Source: Prinsepia uniflora (Eukaryota > Streptophyta > Magnoliopsida > Rosales > Rosaceae). Taken from it: DNA of 64,000 nucleotides. Under the pieces are notes generated by a model that had not been told where the DNA came from, made no database searches, and was given only the letters and a program-made list of their open reading frames with translations. Shown here piece by piece: positions 46,179-58,470 of this stretch; position 1 is the stretch's first letter, and every line of letters begins with the position of its first letter. Where the stretch lies: the NCBI GenBank assembly GCA_032719365.1, contig CM064871.1:73946383-74010382 (forward strand), written 5' to 3'. A program made the position numbers and the translations under genes.

Positions 46179-48442
46179 TGACAGGACCCACCCCGGTTTC
46201 ACCCCGAAAACCGAGGTAAATCCTGCTCCCGTCTGACACCCCGACACTAAACTGAAATAAACTCACGTAAAATCACCAACACACACAGTCAGACGTAGGA
46301 GAAAGTTTAATACAACCCAGAGTCAAACGATACACAACATATCCAAACCATTTGAAAAACCATTTTAACTCCATATCCAAACCCGAATTCGAAATCACCG
46401 GTCTGATGGCCTTCCGGCATCCAGAACCGTCATTCCGAACCCAAATCCGGAATTCCACTTTTCAATCTTAAAACCAAAGCTCGCTTTCCGAAATTCGATT
46501 CTAAAACCGAAATCCCTTGATTATCAAATCACGTCTCAAAATCCATTTATAATCATTGAAAATCACTTATCATTTGAAATCCCAAAACCATGACATCGAA
46601 ATCAGAAATTCAACATTTCCTCGTAAAATGTGCCACATACGTACTTTCTCGAAAAACGTACAATTATGTAAAACAGTTATAGCATATTCAATAATCATGA
46701 ATTCACATGTAAAACCATAAAATAAGTATGAAAAACAGTTACGCATGCTAGAGTTTAGAGAAGGGGTCCACTCACAGTACCGAGCCCTCAATCGCGTCCC
46801 GAACGTCCTGTACGTTCCGCAGTTTCCTCGGGAAGTCCCGATCCTGTCACAAGTCGCCAAAGTACGTCACTAACACGTCTACCAAGACTCTCCTAACTTG
46901 CCCTAACATTCCCCGAGTCCTAAACATAACGAACCGGAACCCTAAACCTTCAACCTCGCGAAACTACTTCAAATCGACGTCTGAATAACCCGAAACTATT
47001 TCCAATAGACTCGTCACAACACCTAGACCAAAAATCGAGTTGACACCTTCCTTAGAAACCACCGCACGCGCCCCCAAGCGCCGTCCAAAGTGGCTGCTCG
47101 TGGCCCTCACGCGCCTGCATACAGAGATATTGTTCACCGTCGTCTACCTCGAGTGAACCAGTCTGAACCGGCGCACCCGGTTCTCCACCGTCCCGTCTCC
47201 GTTTTCCTCTCTTTCTTCACCATCTTCATCGTCCAATCCTCAGTAATTCATTCCCTCACTCAAACACCTCGACTCCGCCCCTAACTTGTCGACTCAAGCT
47301 CGAAACAAAAACCCGAACAACCCTTGTTTTCCAATTCAACCAACCAAGTAACCCCCTGTCACGACAACCACCCTAGATGGTTCCTAGGGCCTCACTGATG
47401 CTCACCCAACTCACCAAGTCCCTCGACTCGCACTCCAAACCCACGATTATCGGTTTGAAACTCGACGGCAAAATAGAGCAAGTGAAAGAAGATGAAGAAT
47501 TACCTGTACACCGACCACCACCGTGAGCTCAGTCGTGAAGACACGACTCCTCCAGTCCACCTCCAGCCTCTGGACACCTCCACCAGCTTCAATTGGCCCC
47601 TTACACGGCAGTACCACCACTCAACTCCTCTCTGTTTTCTGGTTTCCCCGTGAGCTCACACCTCGCACACACACTAACACCTCACCTTCCAACCTTCTCA
47701 CTGTCTCCCTCTCAATCTCTGGTCACTCCTCACTCACCAATTCGTACAAACACACACACGGTCACCATCCAATTCTCCCAATCTCTCAGTCTCTGTTCTC
47801 TCTTCTTCGGACACACACACACACGGGTACACACGATCACAAAGCCCAAATAATTAGACCGTGTTCCCTAGAACCAACCAGACCCCTAACACTTGTCACC
47901 ATCCTAAAACCCCTCTCACAAGTGCCCCAAACTCAGCCATCTACTTTTCCCTCTCTGTTGCACAAATCCCAACGTGCAAAAGACCAAAATGCCCTTCCTT
48001 TTAAGCCAAAATTACCATTTTGCCATTACCTTCCTAGACCCGTAACTCACGCATCCTAACTCCGATAACTACGTGCCGCTTGTCGTTGAATTCAGGACGA
48101 CGAGATCTACTTAATTGTCCTCGGTCAACGTGTCAAAACCCGATCATACGAAAAGTCAACTTTCCCCTATTTTACCCAAATCACGGGAATGCCCTCAACC
48201 TTCCGAACATCATAACTTCCTCCTCGGATGTCGGAATCGGGCGTGCCACCTGTCTACGGATTCGTGACGTCCCAAACTATGCCACGGTCATCGGTCAAAG
48301 TCCATTTGACCGCCCAAACTAAAAGTCAACTTTTTGCCCAACCTAGGGGCAAAATCGTCATTTACCCACTAATCACCGACTACACTCACTAATCCCATCT
48401 CAATCACGGTCTTAATCCTAACTTCCGGGATGGGTCGTTACA
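46179..48442 (-). mobile_element. Solo LTR of the 3-kb family inserted in gag
   Basis: It is bounded by TGACAGGACCC at left and GGGTCGTTACA at right, with perfect GGTAG target duplications (46174-46178, 48443-48447). It is 2264 bp and in minus orientation. Removing it rejoins the gag reading frame around KAGT/LPRPRTN. Open frames inside it (for example 47523-48059) have no family resemblance. Confidence 0.9.
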
Positions 48443-49254
48443 GGTAGTGTCCCAGCCTTGGGTCTGGCAGCCTCCAACTCCCGCACGCGCTGGAGGAGTT
48501 CCTGGACCACCTCGTCTGATCGGTCGGGCTGATCCGCCTCAATCGGTCGGTCGCCGATTGGATGATTTGTGCTGCCACCTCTGGGTTTCCCGGGTTGTGT
48601 CGGTCGCCGCCCGGATGAGGCCGTGGTCAAGCTGGCATTGTCCTCCGGCTGGTGTCTACCGACCGGCGAGGAGGGACTACCTGGAGGCTAGACGGAGAGC
48701 CGCGGATGCTGTGTGGGTCGGCGTACCGATCCAGACCGTGGCCGGGCGCCCTGAGATAGTACGGGCAGAGGCGGTTGTGCCTGGATGCGGGGGTCGTGAG
48801 TTGGGTAAGTCAGACGGTTGGCTGGGGCCTGTGTCTGTCTCCTGTCAAGTAGTTCGCGGGCGTCACGGTAGATCTGCGTTCCCGAGGGACCAAGCAGTTC
48901 GGTCTGGTGGAAGAGCAGGCGACCGGACGCTTCTGGTTGGCAGGTGTCACCAATCTCGACTCGGCAGGCATCGAACTCCTACCGACGAGATGCTAATACC
49001 CGTTTAGTTGCCTCCCGATGCTCCTCCAGTTCCTCGCGTGTGGATTGCAAGATGGCCAGGGTGCTTCCATGCTGCTCCCCCCACACATGGTTCCTGCTCT
49101 CGATGGCAGCGTTTCTTTTCCTGAGTTCGGAAACCTCCGACCGGAGGGTCCTCAACATCTCAAGCATGTCCTCGGAAGGTAGGCTGGCTTGGGTTTGGAT
49201 GCGATCTCCCTGAGGGGTGTTGTTGAGCTCACTGTCATCCCGTTCGGCAGACAT
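48443..49254 (-). pseudogene. Gypsy gag, N-terminal part
   Basis: It starts at Met 49254, 72 bp after the 5' LTR. A helical Glu/Arg-rich segment follows (EDMLEMLRTLRSEVSELRKR, then STREELEEHREATKRVLAS), probably a coiled coil. A stop or frameshift near 48979 breaks the frame. Sequence resumes with SDEVVQELLQRVRELEAARP up to the solo-LTR insertion. A helical N-terminus before the capsid domain is common in plant gypsy Gags. Confidence 0.75.
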
Positions 49255-49308
49255 TGTTCGTCGGCAGAGGGTTGAGCAAAGGTATGTAAGTTAGTGGGTG
49301 TTTACTGG

Positions 49309-49326
49309 TTCCCACAGACGGCGCCA
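49309..49326 (-). promoter_or_regulatory. Primer-binding site of the gypsy element
   Basis: On the minus strand TGGCGCCGTCTGTGGGAA starts two bases after the 5' LTR end. The TGGCGCCG start is common at plant Ty3/gypsy primer-binding sites. I do not name the tRNA. Confidence 0.8.
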
Positions 49327-49328
49327 GT

Positions 49329-49900
49329 TATTTGATCCGGAAATGACCAACTCGATGAGACCCGCTGGGGGATTTGGGACCAGCCGTGTGGTGTCTTGGG
49401 CCCGCTGGGGGCGTTGCTGTTCTGTAGGGATTCTGCAAAGACTAGACACCGGTGTGGTGCCGGCCAAAAGGGCTCCGATGCCCAAGTTAGTATCTGGGTG
49501 CCAAGGGGCAAGTAAATACAGTGCTCTGGATCGGTTCTGAGCGTCTTACCTTTGTGAAGGGTTTCGAGGTATTTATAGTAGCCATAACTGCGGTAGGTGG
49601 GCTACTGTTGCGGGGACAGGTTGTGCTTTGTGGCTGAGAGTTGCCTGATAAGCCCTGGACATCCGGAGGAGGCGCCAGCTGAAGTCTCAACCTGCCTCCG
49701 TCAGGGAGTTGGTATGGCAGAGTTGGTTAGGTGACTGTCGCGGCTAGCTGGTGTCTGTACCATGTCAGGTGCCGAATGACAGGCCTGCAGGTCAGTGTCG
49801 ATCGGCGGGCCACAGTGGGGTGCCGATCGGAGAATCGGTGGGTGTCCTTCCTGTCCTGGCGGGTCCTGTGCTTAGGTGGTCGGTCGATATGGTATCAACA
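49329..49900 (-). repeat. 5' LTR of the gypsy element (572 bp)
   Basis: It matches 29546-30116 with scattered substitutions. The inner terminus reads TATTTGATCC where the 3' LTR has TGTTTGATTC, so one terminal base has mutated. Its outer end ATCAACA abuts the AGGAT duplication. Confidence 0.92.
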
Positions 49901-49905
49901 AGGAT

Positions 49906-50104
49906 CGGTAGCCACTCAACGATCGTCTCGCAGGCTGATGGCTTCGCGCGAATGGGAATTGGGCTGGGCTTCTTGGCCTGCGTGTCGCTGGTTTTGCTAG
50001 GACTTGGGTTGGACAGATTGGGTTTTTGGGCAGCTTGATTGGGCTGCAAACTTGGATTGGGCTTCTGCAAAATAATTTAAAATTTTAAAAATTAATTAAT
50101 ATCA
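49906..50104 (+). repeat. Right part of the unclassified LTR-like element
   Basis: This is the continuation of 28155-29545 after removal of the gypsy element and one AGGAT copy. It is GGGCTTC/TTGGGC-rich and ends TTAATTAATATCA. Confidence 0.45.
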
Positions 50105-50929
50105 TTGCACCGAATTTCGTCCATAATTTCTTCGTTATAATTCCGATCGGGATGATTCTTTCGCCAAAAACCGTATCAGTAGATCGAATCCCATAATTTC
50201 TTCGTGTCAGACGGGAGCAGGGTCATCCCGCACTAATCCCGGGGGGGGGGGGGGGGTGGGGGGGATTGGGATGGGTCCTGTCACGGTCTCAGAAGTGTGA
50301 GATTATGATATCACGCAGACGTTGTAGATATTGGAAATGATACCACCCCAGACGTCGTAGATCATGGGGATGCACTCGGATGTGGGACTCCCGAGTTGCA
50401 CGTGTAGCATTGACATCGTGATAGTTACTTGGATATTGAGGATTTGTTATATTGTGATTTATTGATATTCATGTCCAGATATTTGTATTATCATTTGAAT
50501 TTTTTTCATACGATTTGATTTATATGCATGCATGGTTTTAACATGGAGGGTAAAATGTGATTTTTCTTAAATCGTATTTTGAAAATGTTTATTTTTTTCC
50601 ACTCACACTTTGACTGTTTTTATTGACCCTCCACGCCGTGGTGTAGAGTCTGGGGCTTATACTGAGGCAAAGGCATAAGAGTTACCGTTGCGCACTTGGA
50701 TACCTTACGGGGTAGGACTTGGTACTTTTTTTGTACAATCACATATGCTCTGTAATACCGTTGACTAGTTGAACTTTTGTCTCAACGGTTCTATATAGGT
50801 AGTTATCCCTGGTTTGACAATGTTGTTGTTAGAACTTTTCTCTAAAACAAAAGGATCACTTTTGGTATTTTGAGTTTGATTGTCAGACGGGAGCAGAATC
50901 CTTCTCGGTTATCGAGATGGGTCCTGTCA
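50105..50929 (+). repeat. Fragments of 3-kb-family LTR, plus orientation
   Basis: 50105-50205 resembles LARD interior. 50206-50282 (TGTCAGACGGGAGCAG...GGGTCCTGTCA) is one LTR 3' end, interrupted by a run of 16 G, one T and 7 G (50241-50264). 50283-50929 is the 3' part of another LTR with the CCACTCACAC box (about 50600) and the same ending (50880-50929). No target duplication links these to 22025. Confidence 0.65.
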
Positions 50930-52492
50930 TCGCGTTGAAGTGTGGGGGACGAAGGAAATGAGTTGCGTCGATTTAGGGTTTCTCAATTTGGGATTCAAAA
51001 TTGAAAAGGCCAATTGTGAAGGTCCACAATTTCCCTTTTTCAATTTAATATATTTTAATCCATGTAGGTGTCACATAGATTTTTTCACGGAAAAAGAGAC
51101 GACAATGACTGAAAATGAGCTAAGTGGCACCACTCGGCCGTTTGATATTGTTAAGTGAGTGAATAACGAGTACATGGTACAAAGTGTGACAAAAGTGCGA
51201 ATTCATGATGCATTTAAACCAAAAAATCTAAAATCAATTGGTAATGAGAGTAGTATCAATTCATTATAATTCCTCTCAAAGTTGTGTAGCTTTTCAAAGT
51301 GGGTATTTTGTTCTTTCACATTCTAACCTAATCATGTATGGCAAACATTCAAACTTAATTAATACATGTATAATACATATCAGATGACGTGAAATATGTA
51401 TGGCCATTTAACATTTCACATAAAATAACTTACCCTAGTATCATAAAGAAATTGGGCTCTCTCGAAAATCAATTAACAGTAAAAAAAGCAATCTAATCAA
51501 TTAACATGAAGTTTACCATGTTTTGCTACAGCCCAATTCCTTATAAGTTATAATAATATATAGCAGATAAACAACATTGAGAGATGAGAATTGTGAAAAT
51601 AATAATAATAATAATAATAAGCTGGGAAGATATCCACTGTGAAATAGATATCATTGTTCAGTAGGTATACGCCGAAGAAATAAGCGCAATTTGGTAAAGC
51701 CTTGCTGACACTGTGTCATGTTAAGTTAACTAGTTCAAAATGCAGAGAAAGATTTTCATCAGCCCGCAAACTTCAAACGGGATCGAAAATTAACAAACAT
51801 TCATTTTCTTTAATTTTTGGTTTGTAGTATTTGATTGTACATTTGAACATAATCGCACCCAAAAACACAAGTAATTTATTCCATGTCCCTAGGAATGCCA
51901 CGTGATTTTATTATAGTCTACTTATAAGTTTTTATCTCATACTAATTTCCACGTATTAAACATATCGTTACTCATGTCATAAAAAAGCATAGAAATGCCA
52001 CTTGTCATATATACCAGGTACACATGTGTATTTATATCAGGTACACATGCGTATTTTTAATTTTTTTTTTTCAAAAGACTCAACAGTTTGTTAATTCGCA
52101 TGGATTTGTTATATTGAATGACGAATTCATCAAAGGGTAATAATTCAGTAAATGCATCCACTAAGTAGAATTTCTTCCTTGAAAAAGTATCCCTCGCTTC
52201 CTCTTCCTTATTTAAGCTTGGGAAAAACCAAGAATATACAGTAGTAAAAAAGAAGAGGCAAAATTTGAAGGAAAAAAACAATAAAAAAAGAAAGTCTGGT
52301 GTGGAAAAAAACTGCCAACAAGTCTCTAAAATATCAAAAATTAAAAAAGAAAAATGGAAAAAAGCGAGGGAGATGGTGAAAAAGCCCACCAGCAATCATC
52401 ATCGTAGTCATGGGTGGTGGGCAGAGGATAATATCACATCATAACAGCATGCGTCGTCGTCGTCATCGTCGTCGTCATCATCATCAACCGAT
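50930..52492. other. Intergenic DNA and 3' flank of the RHA2-like gene
   Basis: Nothing recognised except an (AAT)n run near 51598-51621 and a CGT/CAT-rich trinucleotide stretch (52452-52490) in the probable 3' UTR of the minus-strand RING gene. Confidence 0.5.
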
Positions 52493-53023
52493 TCATCGGA
52501 GGGAAAACCAATGGAGGAGATCCCCCGTGAGTCGGCGGCGCGTGTGGGCGACGCGGTCACAGTGAACAAGCGGAGAGCGGCAAATAGGGCAATTGAAGTT
52601 GAGGTGGTCGAGCCATCCGTCGAAGCACCGCTTGTGAAACACGTGGCGGCAGTTGAGCATGCGGACCTGCTCCCCGTCCTTCAAGGTGCACATGCACACC
52701 ACGCAATCGCAATCCCGCGAGCCCGCGTTGGCGTCGCTCTGCTGGTCTTGGCGGTGGTGGTCGTAGCGGTAGGATAAGTGGTGGTTGAGTGCGAGCTGGT
52801 CGGCGAGGACGACGAGGCCCGCGAGACCAGAGCCCACGGAGGTGCCCGCAATATGCCCATCGTCGTAGTCTGGGCCTGGGTCAGTCCTTGGGCCGAGGCC
52901 CAGGAAATGAAGGAGGGTGTAGAGGGAGGAGCGGAGGTGGTTGAGGAAGCTGGCGATGAGCGCGAGGAGTAGGAGTGGTATGGAGTCGGACGACACGTCG
53001 TTGAGCTGGGTCTGTAACCCCAT
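52493..53023 (-). CDS. RHA2-like: RHA2-like RING-H2 E3 ubiquitin ligase
   Basis: A single-exon gene encodes 176 aa. It opens MGLQTQLNDVSSDSIPLLLL with a hydrophobic segment (about 16-28) and a conserved SGLAGLVVLADQLALNHHLSY (64-84). It closes with a RING-H2 finger: C107-X2-C110-X14-C125-X1-H127-X2-H130-X2-C133-X11-C145-X2-C148, Trp137 included. N-terminus, ADQL segment and C-terminal 'FSLR' match Arabidopsis RHA2A/RHA2B, membrane-associated E3 ligases that act positively in ABA and drought signalling. Length is typical and all zinc ligands are present, so it looks functional. An insertion rich in His/Asp/Gln (88-104) precedes the finger. The start is the only Met in the family context. Confidence 0.93.
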   Translation of the reverse strand: MGLQTQLNDVSSDSIPLLLLALIASFLNHLRSSLYTLLHFLGLGPRTDPGPDYDDGHIAGTSVGSGLAGLVVLADQLALNHHLSYRYDHHRQDQQSDANAGSRDCDCVVCMCTLKDGEQVRMLNCRHVFHKRCFDGWLDHLNFNCPICRSPLVHCDRVAHTRRRLTGDLLHWFSLR

Positions 53024-53253
53024 CGTATTATTTACGATCTCTTTTTATCTATCTCTATAAACAACAACCCTTTATATTACACACATACATATATAATTTG
53101 TACGTTAATAAATATAATCGATCTAAAAACTCAAGATCATAAAAATCTTCTCTGAGTTTTTTGTCGGTCTGTTTACAAAAATGGGGGACAAATAAAGAGA
53201 TATGTGCGGTGGGATTGGGATGCGGAGGACGAAAGGACCTTCTGAATCAGATA

Positions 53254-53262
53254 CTTATATAG
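53254..53262 (-). promoter_or_regulatory. TATA box of the RHA2-like gene
   Basis: CTATATAAG on the minus strand lies about 230 bp upstream of the start codon, predicting a leader of about 200 nt. Confidence 0.55.
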
Positions 53263-55049
53263 AGAGAAGTAACAGTGGGAAGAAGAAAGTGAAGTGTTGT
53301 GGTAATTTCGTAAATAAATGATAGGTTCGAAGGGCAAAAAGGGGAAACTAAAAATAGAAAAAGCAATAGGTGGGGAAGGGAAGGGAAGGGAAATGTGAAA
53401 AGTTGCGCCTACGTGGTGGGGAGGGAAGATTAAGGAGAGGGGGGAAGCAGAGACGACCGGTGAACTTTTTCGAAGCCACACCCTGAATAATCTCTCCTGT
53501 ATCGGATAAATTGAATAATTTTTAAATATAATGAACGTGAAAATAATAAAAATTATAATAAACGTAACCGATTATTAATCAAACATTTAATTATTTATTA
53601 ATTATTAATCTCGTTATTAGACAAAAGAAAAAAAAAAACCTTTTACGAAACGAATTAATAATTATAATAATAGTGATGGGGTTGACAACCATGTGCCATG
53701 TGGTCTGGGTCGCTCCTTTTGTTCGGTCGATTCTTTGTTTATTCCTGACATATGCGCTTTTCATTTTTCCTCGATTGGCTCTTGCACACTTGATTTTGTT
53801 CTTAAATTGTGCCAGAATATTTCACTTTCAATTTTTTTCGCCATATTCCTTTTCACGAAGAGAAAATGAAAGAGTGAAATCAATTCTTTTATTTTTTTAC
53901 TATGTATGGTCACTCAATACATGAAATGGAATTCTTTTATTTGAAAATGGGATCCGTGAGTGGCAAATTATCACAATTTATCTTTTCATAAGTCGAAAAG
54001 AATTAAACTGTCATTTTAATGCATTTATGATTACAATATGAAGATACACTAATAAATAGGACTCGTTACTGTCGAATCATGACAATCCATTTTTTCAAGA
54101 GTCGGAAAGAATTAAATTCTCATTTTTGTGCACTTTTGACCACAATCAAAAGATATACCAGTAAAAATAAAACTCAGGATGTGCCGGATACATACCTGAA
54201 TCTAAAAACACCTTAACTACTTAGCCAACTTGTTGTGGTTAATCAGAATTAACTATGAGAATTCGATTGGATTGGAGATCGATGGCATACACATGACAAT
54301 TATATGACTTCTTGTATAATGTTGATATCGATCAGAAATGTATGAAAGAGAAGAGATAATTAGAAAGCAAGTGATGATTTTCAAATATTGTCGTATATTG
54401 TGTACGTACACAACTCACAAGACACTACACATGCAGTGCGAATGTGTGATGTGTGGAGCTACCAAACCCAGGATCCATATGATATGAAGATCTCCATTTT
54501 GGTGGACCAAACATCCATCCATCGACTTCAATCGAAAAGGAAGAGATCGTCGAATCCAGTAATTCCTTTCTCATCAAAATCTTTTATGGGCCACCATTGC
54601 TTTAAGAAGAAAAACAAAAAATAGATATAACCATAACCAGTTTTTCGAGTAATCGAGCCAATTAACGACATGTTTTTCACAAGACTTACTATAGAAAAGT
54701 GTAAGTATATAAATAACGTCGTCGAATTATATTGACGGGTGGTGTATGCAAACATAAAAAAGTTTGGTATGCCATTACAATCACCACATGAAAGATAAGG
54801 GGAAAGTGCCCAAAGATGCACGTTCATCCATGTGGTTTTCCATCTCATACCTAGTCAGATAGTTATTTTTACCCCACCTCCATGGTTAGTTCATTGTCAT
54901 GTCCTTTTCACTTTATCAAAAACGTAATTTCTAATTATTTCTGTTAAAATAATATATATATATATATATATGTCATCTTTTAGAGTTCAAATTATAAGTT
55001 AGTATATTACAACAAATAAGAATTGTAAATATTAAATAATTTATATTCT
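53263..55049. other. Upstream and intergenic DNA
   Basis: The first part is the probable promoter of the RHA2-like gene. A phrase of about 60 bp (AAGAATTAAACTGTCATTTT...) is loosely duplicated near 53997 and 54110. A (TA)n run lies near 54952-54971. No gene seen. Confidence 0.5.
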
Positions 55050-55650
55050 TTTTTTTTATTATTGTTCAAAATACAGCATTAATTTTAGTCCCTTTATTTT
55101 TTAAAAATTACAAGCGTGTCATTACATATCATATAGTTTGATTTTATTTTACGTAATTTACCTATAGTAATTTTAATTGTACATAAAAATGCAATTTATC
55201 TATGAGAATTTTAATTATATAAAAAGGTATATTACATGCAGTATATCTCTCTCAAATAGAATAGATTAATCAAATATATACAGATAATTATTAATTTACC
55301 TACGAAATAATAAAATGAGCAAGTAATTAATAATTTACATATGAAGGAATAAAAAAAATTATAAAATAAATAAAATACCTGTGAGTCTGTAATTATTCAA
55401 AAGTATAAAATAATATCTGAGAAATTTGGTGGATTAAAATGATTTTCATTCTTAAAATATATTTGAAAATATGAAATTTAGTTAGAATTATCTTATCAAT
55501 TAACTTTAAAAAATAAATATAAAATATTAATATCTAAAGTTTGAAAGTTACTTATCCATATCTGAAAAGGGTAAAACGGTATTGGAATTTTTTTTAAAAA
55601 TAATATAATAAAAAAAACAGTAAAAATCTTAATAATACAATAAAAGGACT
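55050..55650 (+). repeat. AT-rich dispersed repeat, copy 2
   Basis: This is homologous to 13490-14110 in the same orientation (CAGCATTAATTTTAGTCCC, TACAAGCGTGTCATTA, TATGAAATTTAGTTAGAATTA, CAGTAAAAA). Confidence 0.82.
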
Positions 55651-58470
55651 CTTTTATATGTTATGTGGACTATTGTATATGTTATACTTAAAATTTTGAC
55701 TAATTTACATTAATTTTAATATTATATAATATATACATTATAATATTCATTCTCTAATATCATCATATAAAAAAATATATATATAATATTTAGTTTGTTC
55801 AAAATAAGAAATTTACAAGTAGAACATTGATTAAGCTAGCCTTCCAATTATAACATTTATTAAGCTAGCATTCCAATTTTAACATTGATTAAAGCCCTAA
55901 TTGATATTTTTATATTGATTCCTTAGCAAAAAGCACTTGGTTTGGTTGGTCTCGTTAATTTATTAGGAGTTGATTAAGTCTAATGTAAGCTTCTTTAGTG
56001 TTGATAAAATATGCTGCATTATGGGTGGCAATCTATACTAAATTGTTAAACCGGTATTTGTAGGTCACATTTTATAAGTTGTAATATACATACGGGGTTG
56101 TTCCTATACTAATCATACAAAGATGTTAATTATAGAAAGTCAAATCATTGGCATTCAACTCTTAGGATGTAGTTACATGTGCTCCAATATATCTTTTTTC
56201 TTTTACAACTTAACTAAATTAAAAATTATAACACTATAATTAAATGAATAAGAACTAATCTTTTTTTTTTTTAAATTTCGAAGACGTGTATAGAAAATTC
56301 TAACTTTCGTTATCTCTACACTCAGTCCTAAAGAAAAAGTAAATTAAAGGGTGAAGGGAGAAGATCATCTTCTTCCCTTGTTCCCTCAACCGTTTTTCTC
56401 CTTTTAAAAAAATAGTAATAAGAGTTTTTTTTGTATTGATTGTATGGTTTGAGCATGGCTCATATTTGAATTCTTTATTATATTATTTTGCTATTTTTTT
56501 TCAATCCATCCCCTTACTCAAAATCTTTATTTATTTATTTTTTTCCATAAATTTTATTATACCTTACTGTTGGAGAAGTTTGCGTCAATATCTCTTATTA
56601 GTTTTAGTCACAGTAGTTAATTTAGAATTTTTGAGTCCTTTATTCACTTTTATACACAATTGGATTGTTAAAGATCAAGTTTTTTAGATCCATCATGCTC
56701 TACAGGTTTTTCAAGACCACATGTGATGAATTTGACGACAATGACAGTTTTTTTTAATAAAGGTAGTTTATTTACGATTATAAACACCGTTAAATTTTTA
56801 GTTGTTTTGAACATGATGGACTTAATTTATAATTTTGCAGTGAATTTAATAGCGACATATAAAAATGAAAATGATAAAGACAATAAGTAAAGACATGGAG
56901 AGACAGATTTTCCGTGATCTCCGCTATCCAAAACCCAGCAGCAAAGCTACCTATATATCTAATTTCAATTAGTAATAATTAACCACATAAATTCAGATTA
57001 TTTAATTGTTAATTAATTACCAATACAACAAATGAAATGATCAGTCTAACTTAAAAATGCATCATGCAATCTCCACCGTCCACAAAGATCCGCGTATCCG
57101 CCGACCATACTCTTGGTCGCCCCTTAATTAATTCCAAAGATACCTCAAACCTACTCTAAATTTTGTGTTATCTTTTAATTTTTTCGTTTAATATAGATTA
57201 TGAATAATCACATTGCCACGTAATATTATTATTTATAATAAAAAAATTTACTCCCTTTGTCATAAATCGGCATTGCGCTCTTACGCATTAATTTGTCTGT
57301 GCCGTCAACTTCGTGCTAGCTACAAGATATGGACTTCATAGGACCACAAGATCGATTGCCATTTTCTTTTTTAAACAAAATGTTGTCCCTTCAACGTCAA
57401 TGAATATGAAACTTGAAAGTTCAAATAATACTCCAAATAATAAAAAAATAATTATGAAAAATAATTACAATCACTTCTCGTATAAAAAACTACTTGCATT
57501 GCGGGGCACTATTTCTACTGAATTGCTAAATATAAGCTTAATTCTAGCTAAAATAGTTGAAAATTTATTTTAGAAAACTGTTTGTGTTCTTATTTTGGCA
57601 AATTTCAAATATTCTATGATTTATTTCAAGTTAAAAAAAAATTGAAATATGAATAAAATTCATCTCGTTGAGAGAATATGACGACTAGTACTGTCTCTCT
57701 CATATTTGCTAAATTTAGGATCTAGAATTCCAAAATGTCAAAATTCCAAAGTAAGTAGTGAGATAAAGACTTGGCTCTGAAAATCCCTAAACTAGGTAAA
57801 AAAAATATGTCTTTAAAGATTAGTTGGAAATGCTCTTTAAGTCGAATCCGAACAACAATCCATAAACTATGTAATTATAATTAGGCTAAATTGGAGCAAC
57901 AGTTCCTGAATTATACTATAATTTCAACTACCGTTCCTAAACTTCAATATTAGTGCAAACCGTTCTTTAATTTTGACATGATAGTTAAGTTAGTCCCTCC
58001 AATAAAAAATTCACACGAAATCCCTTAAAACCTCGTTGAATGGATGACTTTGCCCTTAATTTTAATTGATTATGTTTGAATTTTTAACGGATAAACTAAA
58101 TCCATTATTTTGATTAAATACATGAAAAAGGGACACTAATATTAAAAATAATGGATAATTTTTAAAATTACAGTAAAATTTATAGGATGTTGATCCAATT
58201 TAGCCTTGTTATAACTTTTGTACGTGAGTTTTTTCAATTCTTCTTCTAAAAGGTCGTTAATAATTAGAAGGTGGGAAATAATAATTGATTGATGATAATG
58301 ATATGGAGAACAATGACAATGAGAATGATGGGTAGGACGCTCATAAGCAATGAATTATATTAAAATGATTGATTGATAAAAAGTAAATTAATCAAAGCAA
58401 AACCCAAGAGAGGATTTGAAAGAAAAAAAATGAGATGATTATTATATAATTTGATGGCCATAGTCATAGG
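55651..58470. other. AT-rich intergenic DNA, nothing recognised
   Basis: Only short open frames without motifs. A small tandem phrase (TAACATT...TTAAGCTAGC) lies at about 55825-55890. Confidence 0.5.

Larger units (their letters stand above)
29546..49900 (-). mobile_element. Ty3/gypsy retrotransposon with nested insertions and antisense gene
   Basis: Both ends are fixed by a perfect 5-bp target duplication AGGAT (29541-29545, 49901-49905). Reading the minus strand: 5' LTR (49900-49329), primer-binding site, gag, protease, [reverse transcriptase missing], RNase H, integrase, an opposite-strand gene, polypurine tract, 3' LTR (30116-29546). A family solo LTR sits in gag (46179-48442) and a two-LTR element sits between protease and RNase H (35960-44465). 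Domain order PR-RH-INT is Ty3/gypsy. The extra antisense ORF downstream of pol resembles arrangements known in Tat-lineage elements. Frameshifts and stops in every gene mean it is not autonomous. A 500-bp assembly gap lies within the antisense gene. Confidence 0.9.

Noticed and set aside
47523..48059. 178-aa plus-strand frame rich in Thr/Ser/Pro/His
   Set aside because: It lies wholly inside the solo LTR 46179-48442, is low-complexity CT-rich and has no homologous frame in sister LTRs.
28151..50108. TTGG/TTGC as target duplication of the unclassified LTR-like element
   Set aside because: Only three of four bases match, and the size is not typical for LTR elements.
22025..50929. One outer element spanning the whole nest, TGTGACG to CTGTCA
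   Set aside because: Flanks are GTTTA and TCGCG, not a target duplication, and at least two LTR 3' ends occur at 50.2-50.9 kb. The outer fragments were left unresolved.
52511..52972. Plus-strand frames over the RING gene
   Set aside because: They are antisense to RHA2-like sequence with complete zinc ligands on the minus strand.
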